Source of the DNA: Aphanomyces cochlioides
Lineage: Eukaryota > Oomycota > Saprolegniomycetes > Saprolegniales > Verrucalvaceae
Assembly: GCA_019828595.1 (NCBI GenBank)
Contig: JAHQRK010000012.1
Coordinates: forward strand, 186,001-250,000
DNA length: 64,000 nucleotides
Direction of reading: 5' to 3'
How positions within the stretch are numbered: the first letter of the stretch is position 1; the number at the start of each line of letters is the position of its first letter. A program made the translations under genes and the position numbers. The notes below the pieces were generated by a model. That model was not told the origin of the DNA. It ran no database searches and saw only the letters and a list, made by a program, of their open reading frames with translations. Below are positions 1-8,858 of the stretch, piece by piece.

Positions 1-1305
1 CATCACCACCCCACCCCGCAAGTCTGCCATGTCCGCCTGGATTACGCCGGGCTATACTCTCCTCGAGAAGGCTTTTCATCCATGGGGTTCCCCCGAGATC
101 TCCTCTTGGCGAATGGTACTTCTGCATTCATCAGACAACTGTACAAGAATCCCAATATCACTCCAATGTGGAAAGCCTTATTGAGTAGCTGGTTTGAATC
201 CCGCTGGACTCCGTACGGCTGTCCAAATCACATCTCATCTTTGGATGTTCCCCTTTGGCACAACTCGTATCTGCCTGGACTCGAAGACCTATACGATCAG
301 TGCTCTACATCGACGCAAGACCAAGCCAATGTATTGGCTTCGCTTCACATCACGAAGTTGTCGCATTTGTTGACTCCGTGTCAGCGAGTTTGGCCAGCTT
401 CGATCTTGTTCGACAAAATCAACCGTGCCTGCCGCCAAGCCAATTTTGTCCCTCCAACGAAACAATGGATCTCAATCTTGGTGACCAAGTTATCACGATT
501 GTTTGAGATTGTTTCTGAAGAGGATGCTCCCGTGTTCCACTTGCCGACGCCAAGCTCTGAATGGATGGAATGGCACTGGATAATTCACCCTGACTCGAGT
601 CCGATCTTGTTGGCGCTTGCGACTTCGAAATCGGCTAAGATCAGAGCTTCTCCAGCTGTCAGCTCGTCCATTCTTCCTACCAAGCATCTCAACCTGCCAT
701 CCAACTTTTACGAAGACCCCAAGCGCCTTACCCAACTTGCCGCCTTCCTCCAACCCGACCACATTCTCCCTCGATATGGAGAGTTCATTTTCAAGACCCT
801 TCTCCGCGCCAACGCCATGCAATATCTGTTTCAGTACCAAGACCCCAAGCCGACGTGTGTCTTCTGTCGTGTCAATGAGACGTACGAGCATTTCCTGTTC
901 TCTTGTGGATATGGTCAATCTGTTTGGTATTTCTTCAAGACAATCCAGCGACTGCTCGAGTGTTCCTTTCCGTCCACGTGTCTGGAAATGTTCTACGAGA
1001 CGCCCAAGCCGTCCGATGGATACTACATCCGTGGCTATCTGAAGATCTGGCCGATTGTCCGAGCCTGCGTGTATTATCAAATATGGCTCCAACGTGCCGA
1101 TCGCACCTTTCGACCCGACCTCACAGCGAAGAGTCCGATGGAAGTTGCCATTCATGCTGCCTCTTTGATCAAGCTACATCTACAACAGCTCCTGGTTGAT
1201 CTCCCTCTCAAGAAGGGATACACCAAGGTATTCAATGTGCTCAAGCATCTATCTTCGGACCCCTGGTTACGTCAACACGCCATTCCTGACAGTGTCGTTT
1301 CATGA
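1..1305 (+). pseudogene. ORF2 3' fragment, frameshifted
   Basis: This encodes the last ~430 residues of ORF2, including the C-terminal CCHC finger (CVFCRVNETYEHFLFSC) and the usual end IPDSVVS. The C tract at 90-94 has five C where intact copies such as 5990-5996 have six, so the frame upstream (FHPWGSP) does not continue into DLLLANG. From about 91 to the stop at 1303-1305 the frame is open. The same five-base tract recurs in copy J (39906-39910 on the other strand), so the slip is either inherited by a sublineage or recurrent. The left end is cut by the window edge, so whether the RT part is intact is unknown. Confidence 0.88.
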
Positions 1306-1325
1306 GTGAGCTGACGGCTCACTCA
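1303..1325 (+). promoter_or_regulatory. 3' UTR stem-loop overlapping ORF2 stop (S1)
   Basis: TGAGTGAGC, loop TGACG, GCTCACTCA: a perfect 9-bp stem whose first three bases are the ORF2 stop codon. Equivalent hairpins follow ORF2 in every copy that has a 3' end. Many LINEs use a 3' UTR stem-loop for template recognition by their RT; that role is inferred here, not shown. Confidence 0.7.
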
Positions 1326-1451
1326 CTTCATCTCCTGTTCAATGACCACTTTGCCATATTCTGTTTTCCAAGTTCTATTTATACAGTACGAGGCAAATTA
1401 GTAAGTCATTAGGGCCTTTGCTCAAAAATAAGGTTAATACAACTCATTTAA

Positions 1452-3050
1452 CCTCAGTTGAGTCGGCCTTGCCTTCCGCATTTGTTCCAGGGTCTTGATC
1501 ATGATCGTCTCCATCATGTTCAGGTTCTTTTTCTCCTGACGGAGGAGATTTTGCCGCTGCCTTGGCCGCTTTTGCCTTCGCTTTTTCAGCCTTGGCCTCT
1601 GCACGTCGTGAAACAATCGACGGAGGCAATGTCTTGTTCAGAGCAGCGATCTTGTGCTGAAACACGACGACAAAAGGCTGACCCGACGGATCCGTAATGG
1701 TGATTTCGCGTAGTGCGTCGCCGGATTTTGGCACCAGCACTGCAGGAGGCGCAGACGACTTGAAAATGACTCTCAAATGCGGCGACTTGATGTTCTGACC
1801 AGCAGTAGGGTTGAATGCTGCTATCACTGACTTGGTCAATGCAGCCATTTTCTTGACAATTGCCTTGGCCATCGAAGGGTGACTGACCTTGTTGAACGTA
1901 ACGTAGTAGTTGTTGCCATAACGCGAGTATTTGGGAACCAGGAAGTCTTTGCCACCAAGTCGAAACGTTGTGCCTCCCATTTCCACGCACGTAGACAAGT
2001 TGTAACTTGAGATCACAATGGTCTGTGGGTTCTTCTTGTGGATCAAAATGTTCGGAAATTTGGAGCCCCATAACGAACCAGGATTTTCCTTGACAAATTG
2101 ATCGCAGATGACTTTTTCGGACCAGTCCTTGTAGCCTTCGCCCAACTTGACTGTGAGCTCGTACACTTGGGACTGGGGGGTGAGCAAAATGTTTTCAATG
2201 AAGGCGTCCATGTCACCAGAGTCTTTGTAGAATGCGTCCGCCATGGCCTCGCATCGCGCAATATCGTCATCGGCAATAGCATGAGCACCAGTGTTGCGAT
2301 GTTTCGCGCCTTTGGGGGCATTGCCTTGCTTGGAATCTTTCTTGGACGAAGCTGAATCCTTGCCGGGAGTCTTTTGCGTCCATGGATTGGCCTTTTCAGC
2401 GTTTTGTTGCTCTTGATCGCCTTGTATTTTGTCTGCCGCGGTAGGAGGATCAACAGCGCCATTTCCTTGAGCAACGGATTTGTCGACAATGTCTTGATTT
2501 GACTGGTCATTGTCATTGTTTGTCGATTGTTCCTCTTGAATAACTTCTCCAGGAGTATCACACGACTTCGCTTGGCCGTTAATGTCGCCTGACCCATCAA
2601 CCTCAGAGTGAATTTGAGTATTTCCCTCGTCGGTTAAGGCCTCGGTTTCAGTAGAATCCTTCCCCTCGGCGTCTCCAGAGACCATATCCACGTCCTCTTG
2701 AGATTTTTCTTCTTCCTCTCCCGTTCTAGGAGGCTCAGCACAGGGGGCGACGCGGTTGGTGGCTGCTGGCTCAGTCCCATTGGTCACGAGAAAGGCCGGG
2801 GCCAGACCCCCAGTGACAGGGGTAGAAGGGGAATCCATGCCATCCCCGCAGCACGGTGACTGGGGTACACCATTGCTCCGGCGAGAACCCAAATCGGGAT
2901 ACCGCCCCCGCCCCTCCGAAGAGGCCCCTGGGGGGAAGTAGACAGAACCGCAGGGTGTGCCCATAGGGGGGGCCCTCGTAGCCTCTAGGGCTGGCATGGA
3001 CCCCGTTTTCTCGCCGCCTTCACTGGGGATCGACTCCAATTGGAGTCCAG
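1452..3050 (-). pseudogene. ORF1 middle part of copy A
   Basis: This is the continuation of the ORF1 that starts at 7741. It encodes the acidic stretch (EEEEKSQEDVDM), the Lys-rich linker, the conserved central domain and the Ala/Lys-rich helix, and stops abruptly where S1 inserted at 1452. The C-terminal ~350 residues should lie left of the window. The only stop in this frame is contributed by S1's tail, so the fragment can still be read as ~530 codons, but it would not give a normal protein. Confidence 0.87.
3036..3050 (+). repeat. Target-site duplication, left copy (S3)
   Basis: CCAATTGGAGTCCAG, repeated exactly at 7354-7368. The pre-insertion sequence ACTCCAATTGGAGTCCAGGG occurs intact in other ORF1 copies (for example around 11510-11525), so the 15-bp duplication and both element ends are fixed. 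Confidence 0.95.
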
Positions 3051-3151
3051 ATTTGGAGGACGATCAACTCTAAGGCTTCTATCCCCTGCTTCAATCCATT
3101 TCAACCTCCCCTCTGACCCCTCCATTCTACTCATTTTCATCTGTACTCGTG

Positions 3152-6100
3152 ATGATTGACAACAACTTCTCCGATGTCCCAACTGAACTCGTGGACTGGG
3201 ACCCACAAATCATCTCCCTCAACACCAATGGCTTCTCCAACAGTCATCGGTACATCCTCGACAAACTATCAAGTGTTCACGACGTTTCCTTTATCCAAGA
3301 AACCCGTTTCCGCACGCCAAGTCTCCACGACCGTGTTGCGTTCCATTGGCAACGCATCACAAACCACGAAGGCTCTTTGTTCTTTGAAGAGCCTATTTAC
3401 CCTGAAGTATCCACGTCGCCAGCCACTGGAGGTCTGGCTACGTTGATACATCCTCACTCTCCTTTGAAGAACGCCACTCAAGTCCCTCATGACAACCCAG
3501 TGCTTCGTGGTCGTTATCTACAAGTGCGATGTACTCTGGGTCCACTGACAGTCGTTCTCCACAATATCTATGCGCCGGCAGCCTTCCAAGAACGAGCAAG
3601 TTACTTCGAAGAATTGCCACGCGACTTTCCTCCACATGCGCTCCACATTGTTGGAGGAGATTTCAACTGCACTCTCAACAAAGATTTGGATTCGTTGAGA
3701 CCCAGTACCTCCACCATGGCCGGCACCCTTCAACTGGAACAATGGATGCACAGTTTGTCTCTGGTGGATCTGTTTCGCCGTCAAAACCCCGTGGCAAGAA
3801 CCTTCACAAGTCCCACACTCACCAACCGACTCGACTACATATTTTGTTCGTCCACCTTGGCGGGTCTTCGTCATTGGAAGGCGACGCACATGCCACACGT
3901 TCCACAGGCTGACCACGTGGCTTGTCGTATCATCTCAAAGCGTCAAACATTGCGCCATGGCTCTGGATCATGGAAAGCTCCAACTTGGCTACTTCGTCTA
4001 CCACGAGCGGCCGAGATTGTTCATGGATGTCTGGATCGATTTTTGGACAAGTCTCCAACATTCCACAATATCTCCAAGGCCTACGACATACTGGTCAATG
4101 ATATCCGCTCCCAACTCAAAGAATTCCATTCTCAACGATTGGAGAAACAACGTCTGCCGTTGAAGAAGTTAGCTGTCGAGATCGCTTCGCTTTTGCAAGT
4201 CCCCAACATGCGTCAAGATGCAGTGCTGGTGGATCGAGTGCGAGACCTTCAAAAGCAAATTCACGAGCTGCAAGATCGAGACAAGCAGTTTCGTCAAGAC
4301 CAGGCGTTCCAACTTCACTTGTACAAAGCAGAGCGCTCGTCCAAGTTCCACTTCATGTCCCCTGTCCCTACCCCCTTGAAGAAGACAGTCTTCAAAGAGT
4401 TGGTGGATGTCAATGGAAATGTTGTCTCCAATCAACAAGGCATGTCTGACGTCCTGGTCGACTACTACAAGGACTTGTTTGCAGCTCCCGAGGTGCAGCG
4501 ATCTGGAGACGAAGTGTCGTCATTTCTGACCCCATTGACTCGACACAAGCAACTGCCAGAGCAAGCCCAGAAAGAGCTGTCGGCTCCCTTGCGCGCCAAC
4601 GAGTTCTATCATGCTATTCGACACAGCAGTTCGAACTCAGCGCCAGGTCCCAACGCTCTGCCATTCGAAGTCCTCAAACTTGCACCTCACAAGTGGTCGT
4701 TGGTATTGGAGCAGCTATTCACACACCAGCTCCATTCTCACCCTCGCTTGACTCCCATGCAACTTGTCAGTACGCTGGTGTTGCTGCACAAGAAAGGCCC
4801 CAAGTCACAGGCCAAGAACTATCGGCCCATTAGCCTACTCAACACGGATGTGAAAATCCTGACGAGTATTCTGGCTTATCGACTCCAGCGCCACATTCGA
4901 CACATCATCCACCCGGACCAGCAAGGCTTTATCCGTCGAAGCAATATCCAAACCAATATTGCACGACTGGATGACATGCTGCACCACATCAAACTACACA
5001 GTCCGTCCTCGATGGTGGCACTGCTTGACTTTGAGAAAGCTTTTGATCGCGTGGACCACGCGTACTTGCTCCGCGTCCTCCGTCACTATGGCTTTCCCGA
5101 AACCTTTGTTGACATGGTTCGCGTACTGTACTCGGGCCGCAAGTCTCGCATCTTGGTGAACGGCTTCTTGTCCAAGCCAGTTCACATCTCACGCGGTGTG
5201 TTGCAAGGTGATCCACTGTCGCCACTTCTGTTTGTGATCGCTTTGGAACCGATGTGCCAACTCCTACGGCAACACTCCAACTATGGCATCAAGTGTGGGG
5301 ATCGCTACCACACTGGGAGTTACTTTGCCGACGACTCGCAACTCTATGCTGCAAATGAGACGTGCCTCCACCGGCAGCTTGCATTGGTTCAAACCTTTTG
5401 CGACAAGTCTGGTTTCCGACTCAACGTAGACAAGACCCAAATTCTGACCTACAGCCAGTTGAATGGGAACCTTGCCTCACTACAAGTTACTTCCGACAGT
5501 CCCGTGAAGGCTCTTGGTATCTTGGTTGCGCCCAATCTTTCTCCATTGGCACGTTTCAATTACGTGTTTGAGAAGTTTGTGGCTCGCTTGTCTTTGTGGC
5601 TCTACAAGGCTCGAACCATGGCCGGAAAAGTCACTATCCTGCACAGCATATGTCTGCCTGTGTTATGGTACCAACTGGCTTTTGTCCCTGCCGACAAAGA
5701 CCTGGCCAAAAAGATCGACAAGGCCATGCTTCAATTTATGCATGGTGAAGAAATCAACCCATCCTCCTCTGTCCATGGCCTCCGTTTGATCAAAAAGGAG
5801 ATCATATTCATGCCGAAGAAGTCCGGTGGCTTAGGCCTGCACCATGCACTTGCTTTATGGCAACAACACAACCGCTCTGTCATGATCAGATGCATTCAAG
5901 CCATCACCACCCCACCCCGCAAGTCTGCCATGTCCGCCTGGATTACGCCGGGCTATACTCTCCTCGAGAAGGCTTTTCATCCATGGGGTTCCCCCCGAGA
6001 TCTCCTCTTGGCAAATGGCTCTTCTGCATTCATCAGACAACTGTACAAGAATCCCAATATCACTCCAATGTGGAAAGCCTTATTGAGTAGCTGGTTTGAA

Positions 6101-7207
6101 TCCCGCTGGACTCCGTACGGCTGTCCAAATCACATCTCATCTTTGGATGTTCCCCTTTGGCACAACTCGTATCTGCCTGGACTCGAAGACCTATACGATC
6201 AGTGCTCTACATCGACGCAAGACCAAGCCAATGTATTGGCTTCGCTTCACATCACGAAGTTGTCGCATTTGTTGACTCCGTGTCAGCGAGTTTGGCCAGC
6301 TTCGATCTTGTTCGACAAAATCAACCGTGCCTGCCGCCAAGCCAATTTTGTCCCTCCAACGAAACAATGGATCTCAATCTTGGTGACCAAGTTATCACGA
6401 TTGTTTGAGATTGTTTCTGAAGAGGATGCTCCCGTGTTCCACTTGCCGACGCCAAGCTCTGAATGGATGGAATGGCACTGGATGATACACCCTGACTCGA
6501 GTCCGATCTTGTTGGCGCTTGCGACTTCGAAATCGGCTAAGATCAGAGCTTCTCCAGCTGTCAGCTCGTCCATTCTTCCTACCAAGCATCTCAACCTGCC
6601 ATCCAACTTTTACGAAGACCCCAAGCGCCTTACCCAACTTGCCGCCTTCCTCCAACCCGACCACATTCTCCCTCGATATGGAGAGTTCATTTTCAAGACC
6701 CTTCTCCGCGCCAACGCCATGCAATATCTGTTTCAGTACCAAGACCCCAAGCCGACGTGTGTCTTCTGTCGTGTCAATGAGACGTACGAGCATTTCCTGT
6801 TCTCTTGTGGATATGGTCAATCTGTTTGGTATTCCTTCAAGACAATCCAGCGACTGCTCGAGTGTTCCTTTCCGTCCACGTGTCTGGAAATGTTCTACGA
6901 GACGCCCAAGCCGTCCGATGGATACTACATCCGTGGCTATCTGAAGATCTGGCCGATTGTCCGAGCCTGCGTGTATTATCAAATATGGCTCCAACGTGCC
7001 GATCGCACCTTTCGACCCGACCTCACAGCGAAGAGTCCGATGGAAGTTGCCATTCATGCTGCCTCTTTGATCAAGCTACATCTACAACACCTCCTGGTTG
7101 ATCTCCCTCTCAAGAAGGGATACACCAAGGTATTCAATGTGCTCAAGCATCTATCTTCGGACCCCTGGTTACGTCAACACGCCATTCCTGACAGCGTCGT
7201 TTCATGA
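3152..7207 (+). CDS. LINE ORF2: endonuclease-reverse transcriptase (intact, 1351 aa)
   Basis: ORF2 nicks target DNA and copies LINE RNA from the nick. Residues 1-260 form an apurinic-type endonuclease with the expected catalytic set: N24/N26, E50, D170 and N172 (GGDFN), D228 (NRLDYIF) and D254-H255. RT motifs follow: GPNALPFEVLK, NYRPISLLN, motif A D626-F-E-K-A-F-D632, motif B RGVLQGDPLSP (681-691), motif C FADD (725-728) and motif D (GFRLNVDKTQ). A CCHC finger sits at C1203, C1206, H1214, C1219 (zf-RVT type). I see no RNase H motif. The start is the ATG at 3152, just after an in-frame GTG. Its immediate upstream neighbour is the ORF1 stop, 78 nt away. The protein would be functional by its motifs; expression is unknown because the element is 5' truncated. 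Confidence 0.95.
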   Translation: MIDNNFSDVPTELVDWDPQIISLNTNGFSNSHRYILDKLSSVHDVSFIQETRFRTPSLHDRVAFHWQRITNHEGSLFFEEPIYPEVSTSPATGGLATLIHPHSPLKNATQVPHDNPVLRGRYLQVRCTLGPLTVVLHNIYAPAAFQERASYFEELPRDFPPHALHIVGGDFNCTLNKDLDSLRPSTSTMAGTLQLEQWMHSLSLVDLFRRQNPVARTFTSPTLTNRLDYIFCSSTLAGLRHWKATHMPHVPQADHVACRIISKRQTLRHGSGSWKAPTWLLRLPRAAEIVHGCLDRFLDKSPTFHNISKAYDILVNDIRSQLKEFHSQRLEKQRLPLKKLAVEIASLLQVPNMRQDAVLVDRVRDLQKQIHELQDRDKQFRQDQAFQLHLYKAERSSKFHFMSPVPTPLKKTVFKELVDVNGNVVSNQQGMSDVLVDYYKDLFAAPEVQRSGDEVSSFLTPLTRHKQLPEQAQKELSAPLRANEFYHAIRHSSSNSAPGPNALPFEVLKLAPHKWSLVLEQLFTHQLHSHPRLTPMQLVSTLVLLHKKGPKSQAKNYRPISLLNTDVKILTSILAYRLQRHIRHIIHPDQQGFIRRSNIQTNIARLDDMLHHIKLHSPSSMVALLDFEKAFDRVDHAYLLRVLRHYGFPETFVDMVRVLYSGRKSRILVNGFLSKPVHISRGVLQGDPLSPLLFVIALEPMCQLLRQHSNYGIKCGDRYHTGSYFADDSQLYAANETCLHRQLALVQTFCDKSGFRLNVDKTQILTYSQLNGNLASLQVTSDSPVKALGILVAPNLSPLARFNYVFEKFVARLSLWLYKARTMAGKVTILHSICLPVLWYQLAFVPADKDLAKKIDKAMLQFMHGEEINPSSSVHGLRLIKKEIIFMPKKSGGLGLHHALALWQQHNRSVMIRCIQAITTPPRKSAMSAWITPGYTLLEKAFHPWGSPRDLLLANGSSAFIRQLYKNPNITPMWKALLSSWFESRWTPYGCPNHISSLDVPLWHNSYLPGLEDLYDQCSTSTQDQANVLASLHITKLSHLLTPCQRVWPASILFDKINRACRQANFVPPTKQWISILVTKLSRLFEIVSEEDAPVFHLPTPSSEWMEWHWMIHPDSSPILLALATSKSAKIRASPAVSSSILPTKHLNLPSNFYEDPKRLTQLAAFLQPDHILPRYGEFIFKTLLRANAMQYLFQYQDPKPTCVFCRVNETYEHFLFSCGYGQSVWYSFKTIQRLLECSFPSTCLEMFYETPKPSDGYYIRGYLKIWPIVRACVYYQIWLQRADRTFRPDLTAKSPMEVAIHAASLIKLHLQHLLVDLPLKKGYTKVFNVLKHLSSDPWLRQHAIPDSVVS

Positions 7208-7227
7208 GTGAGCTGACGGCTCACTCA
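7205..7227 (+). promoter_or_regulatory. 3' UTR stem-loop overlapping ORF2 stop (S3)
   Basis: A 9-bp stem TGAGTGAGC/GCTCACTCA with loop TGACG, identical to that of S1. The 3' UTR continues to 7353 with no poly(A). Confidence 0.7.
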
Positions 7228-7353
7228 CTTCATCTCCTGTTCAATGACCACTTTGCCATATTCTGTTTTCCAAGTTCTATTTATACAGTACGAGGCAAAT
7301 TAGTAAGTCATTAGGGCCTTTGCTCAAAAATAAGGTTAATACAACTCATTTAA

Positions 7354-7368
7354 CCAATTGGAGTCCAG
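7354..7368 (+). repeat. Target-site duplication, right copy (S3)
   Basis: CCAATTGGAGTCCAG directly follows the element end CTCATTTAA and matches 3036-3050. It shows that the CC after TTTAA belongs to the target, not to the element. Confidence 0.95.
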
Positions 7369-7741
7369 GGAAGCAGCCACCACAGGCACAAGGCCCCAGT
7401 GGTTCGCCCTCCTGAGTGAGGGCTTCGCTAGACAAGTTAACGACAGTGGTCTGGGGGTCAACCACTGACCCACTGAGGTTGACCCCCCCTGGAACTCCGG
7501 CGAGTGGAGCACCAGGTGAAGCGCTGGGGGAGCGAGACGCAGATTGGTCTCCAGAGACGCCATTGGGGTCGAACTCGACCTCCACTTCGGCCCTAGGGTT
7601 AGGTGTAGAGACATTACTCACACCACTTCCGCCATCCTGATTGGACGACGAAAGTGGGTGAGGTGATACAATACCTGGAATGATGGTGACTCCGTGAGTG
7701 TTGGTCTCACGAAGCTCGGAACAGCTGTTGGCGTTGGACAT
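7354..7741 (-). pseudogene. ORF1 N-terminal part of copy A
   Basis: The start ATG is at 7741 (minus), in the same place relative to the element end as in all other copies, 61 nt in. It encodes about residues 1-130: the Ser/Pro-rich N-terminus and a small Cys cluster (CACGGC). The frame is cut at 7354 by insertion of S3 and continues at 3050. Joined across S3 the reading frame would be uninterrupted down to 1452, so the gene was probably intact when S3 and S1 inserted. No function can be assigned to this segment alone. Confidence 0.85.
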
Positions 7742-7802
7742 TTTGAGCGCGGCGGCACTTGATAACTTCTTGACTTGAGGGGTACGAGGCAAATTCGGAA
7801 GT

Positions 7803-8780
7803 AATGAATTCTTTGAGTTGGGAGCGGATATCATTGACCAGTATGTCGTAGGCCTTGGAGATATTGTGGAATGTTGGAGACTTGTCCAAAAATCGATCCA
7901 GACATCCATGAACAATCTCGGCCGCTCGTGGTAGACGAAGTAGCCAAGTTGGAGCTTTCCATGATCCAGAGCCATGGCGCAATGTTTGACGCTTTGTGAT
8001 GATACGACAAGCCACGTGGTCAGCCTGTGGAACGTGCGGCATGTGCGTCGCCTTCCAATGACAAAGACCCGCCAAGGTGGACGAACAAAAGATGTAGTCG
8101 AGTCGGTTGGTGAGTGTGGGACTTGTGAAGGCTCGTGCCACGGGGTTTTGACGGCGAAACAGATCCACCAGAGACAAACTGTGCATCCATTGTTCCAGTT
8201 GAAGGGTGCCGGCCATGGTGGAGGTACTGGGTCTCAACGAATCCAAATCTTTGTTGAGAGTGCAGTTGAAATCTCCTCCAACAATGTGGAGCGCATGTGG
8301 AGGAAAGTCGCGTGGCAATTCTTCGAAGTAACTTGCTCGTTCTTGGAAGGCTGCCGGCGCATAGATATTGTGGAGAACGACTGTCAGTGGACCCAGAGTA
8401 CATCGCACTTGTAGATAACGACCACGAAGCACTGGGTTGTCATGAGGGACGTGAGTGGCGTTCTTCAAAGGAGAGTGAGGATGTATCAACGTAGCCAGAC
8501 CTCCAGTGGCTGGCGACGTGGATACTTCAGGGTAAATAGGCTCTTCAAAGAACAAAGAGCCTTCGTGGTTTGTGATGCGTTGCCAATGGAACGCAACACG
8601 GTCGTGGAGACTTGGCGTGCGGAAACGGGTTTCTTGGATAAAGGAAACGTCGTGAACACTTGATAGTTTGTCGAGGATGTACCGATGACTGTTGGAGAAG
8701 CCATTGGTGTTGAGGGAGATGATTTGTGGGTCCCAGTCCACGAGTTCAGTTGGGACATCGGAGAAGTTGTTGTCAATCAT
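7803..8780 (-). pseudogene. ORF2 fragment of unit B, endonuclease domain only
   Basis: The ATG is at 8780, 78 nt after the ORF1 stop. It covers residues 1 to about 326, that is the whole apurinic-type endonuclease with E50, GGDFN, NRLDYIF and the final D-H all present, and ends at the join with copy A. After KEF the frame runs about 33 codons through A's leader and start region in another frame (ITSEFASYPSSQ...) before a stop at 7707. If translated it would be a stand-alone endonuclease with a foreign tail; there is no evidence that it is. Confidence 0.85.
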
Positions 8781-8858
8781 CACGAGTACAGATGAAAATG
8801 AGTAGAATGGAGGGGTCAGAGGGGAGGTTGAAATGGATTGAAGCAGGGGATAGAAGCC

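Larger units (their letters stand above)
1..1451 (+). mobile_element. LINE copy S1, 3' portion, left part outside window
   Basis: This is the 3' fifth of a plus-strand LINE: the end of ORF2, then the 3' UTR ending CTCATTTAA at 1451. From 1452 the sequence switches to antisense ORF1 and begins CCTCAGTTGAG. In unbroken copies (for example near 9926) that sequence is preceded by AGATG, so S1 inserted at G/CC inside minus copy A. Its 5' junction and the second copy of the TSD lie left of the window. Confidence 0.93.
3051..7353 (+). mobile_element. LINE copy S3, 5'-truncated, intact ORF2
   Basis: It begins within the last seven codons of ORF1 (stop at 3071-3073), then carries the spacer, a complete ORF2 and the 3' UTR ending at 7353. 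The exact 15-bp duplication around it shows a standard target-primed insertion with 5' truncation, into antisense ORF1 of copy A. Without ORF1 and the 5' leader it is unlikely to be autonomous, though its ORF2 is open. Confidence 0.96.
1452..7802 (-). mobile_element. LINE copy A (minus), 5' part, interrupted by S3
   Basis: Read on the minus strand, the element starts at 7802 (5' end ACTTCCGAATTTGCC), carries the leader and ORF1, is interrupted by S3 (3051-7353), resumes at 3050 and runs to 1452, where S1 interrupts it again. Its ORF2 and 3' end are expected left of the window beyond S1. Its 5' end abuts ORF2 of unit B at 7803, in the middle of the endonuclease domain, after GAATTC plus an extra ATT. 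Confidence 0.88.

Noticed and set aside
493..1155. 220-codon antisense frame and 141- and 98-codon alternative frames over the ORF2 C-terminus, repeated in every copy
   Set aside because: They lie opposite or out of frame with the real ORF2, recur only because the LINE recurs, and show no domain or start signal. I take them as shadows of ORF2 codon use.
3149..3151. GTG as ORF2 start
   Set aside because: The ATG that follows immediately is the more likely eukaryotic start.
7340..7356. CC as the last two bases of the element (TTTAACC)
   Set aside because: TSDs of S3, J and K show CC in both target copies, and copy I ends TTTAA followed by TC. The element proper ends at TTTAA.
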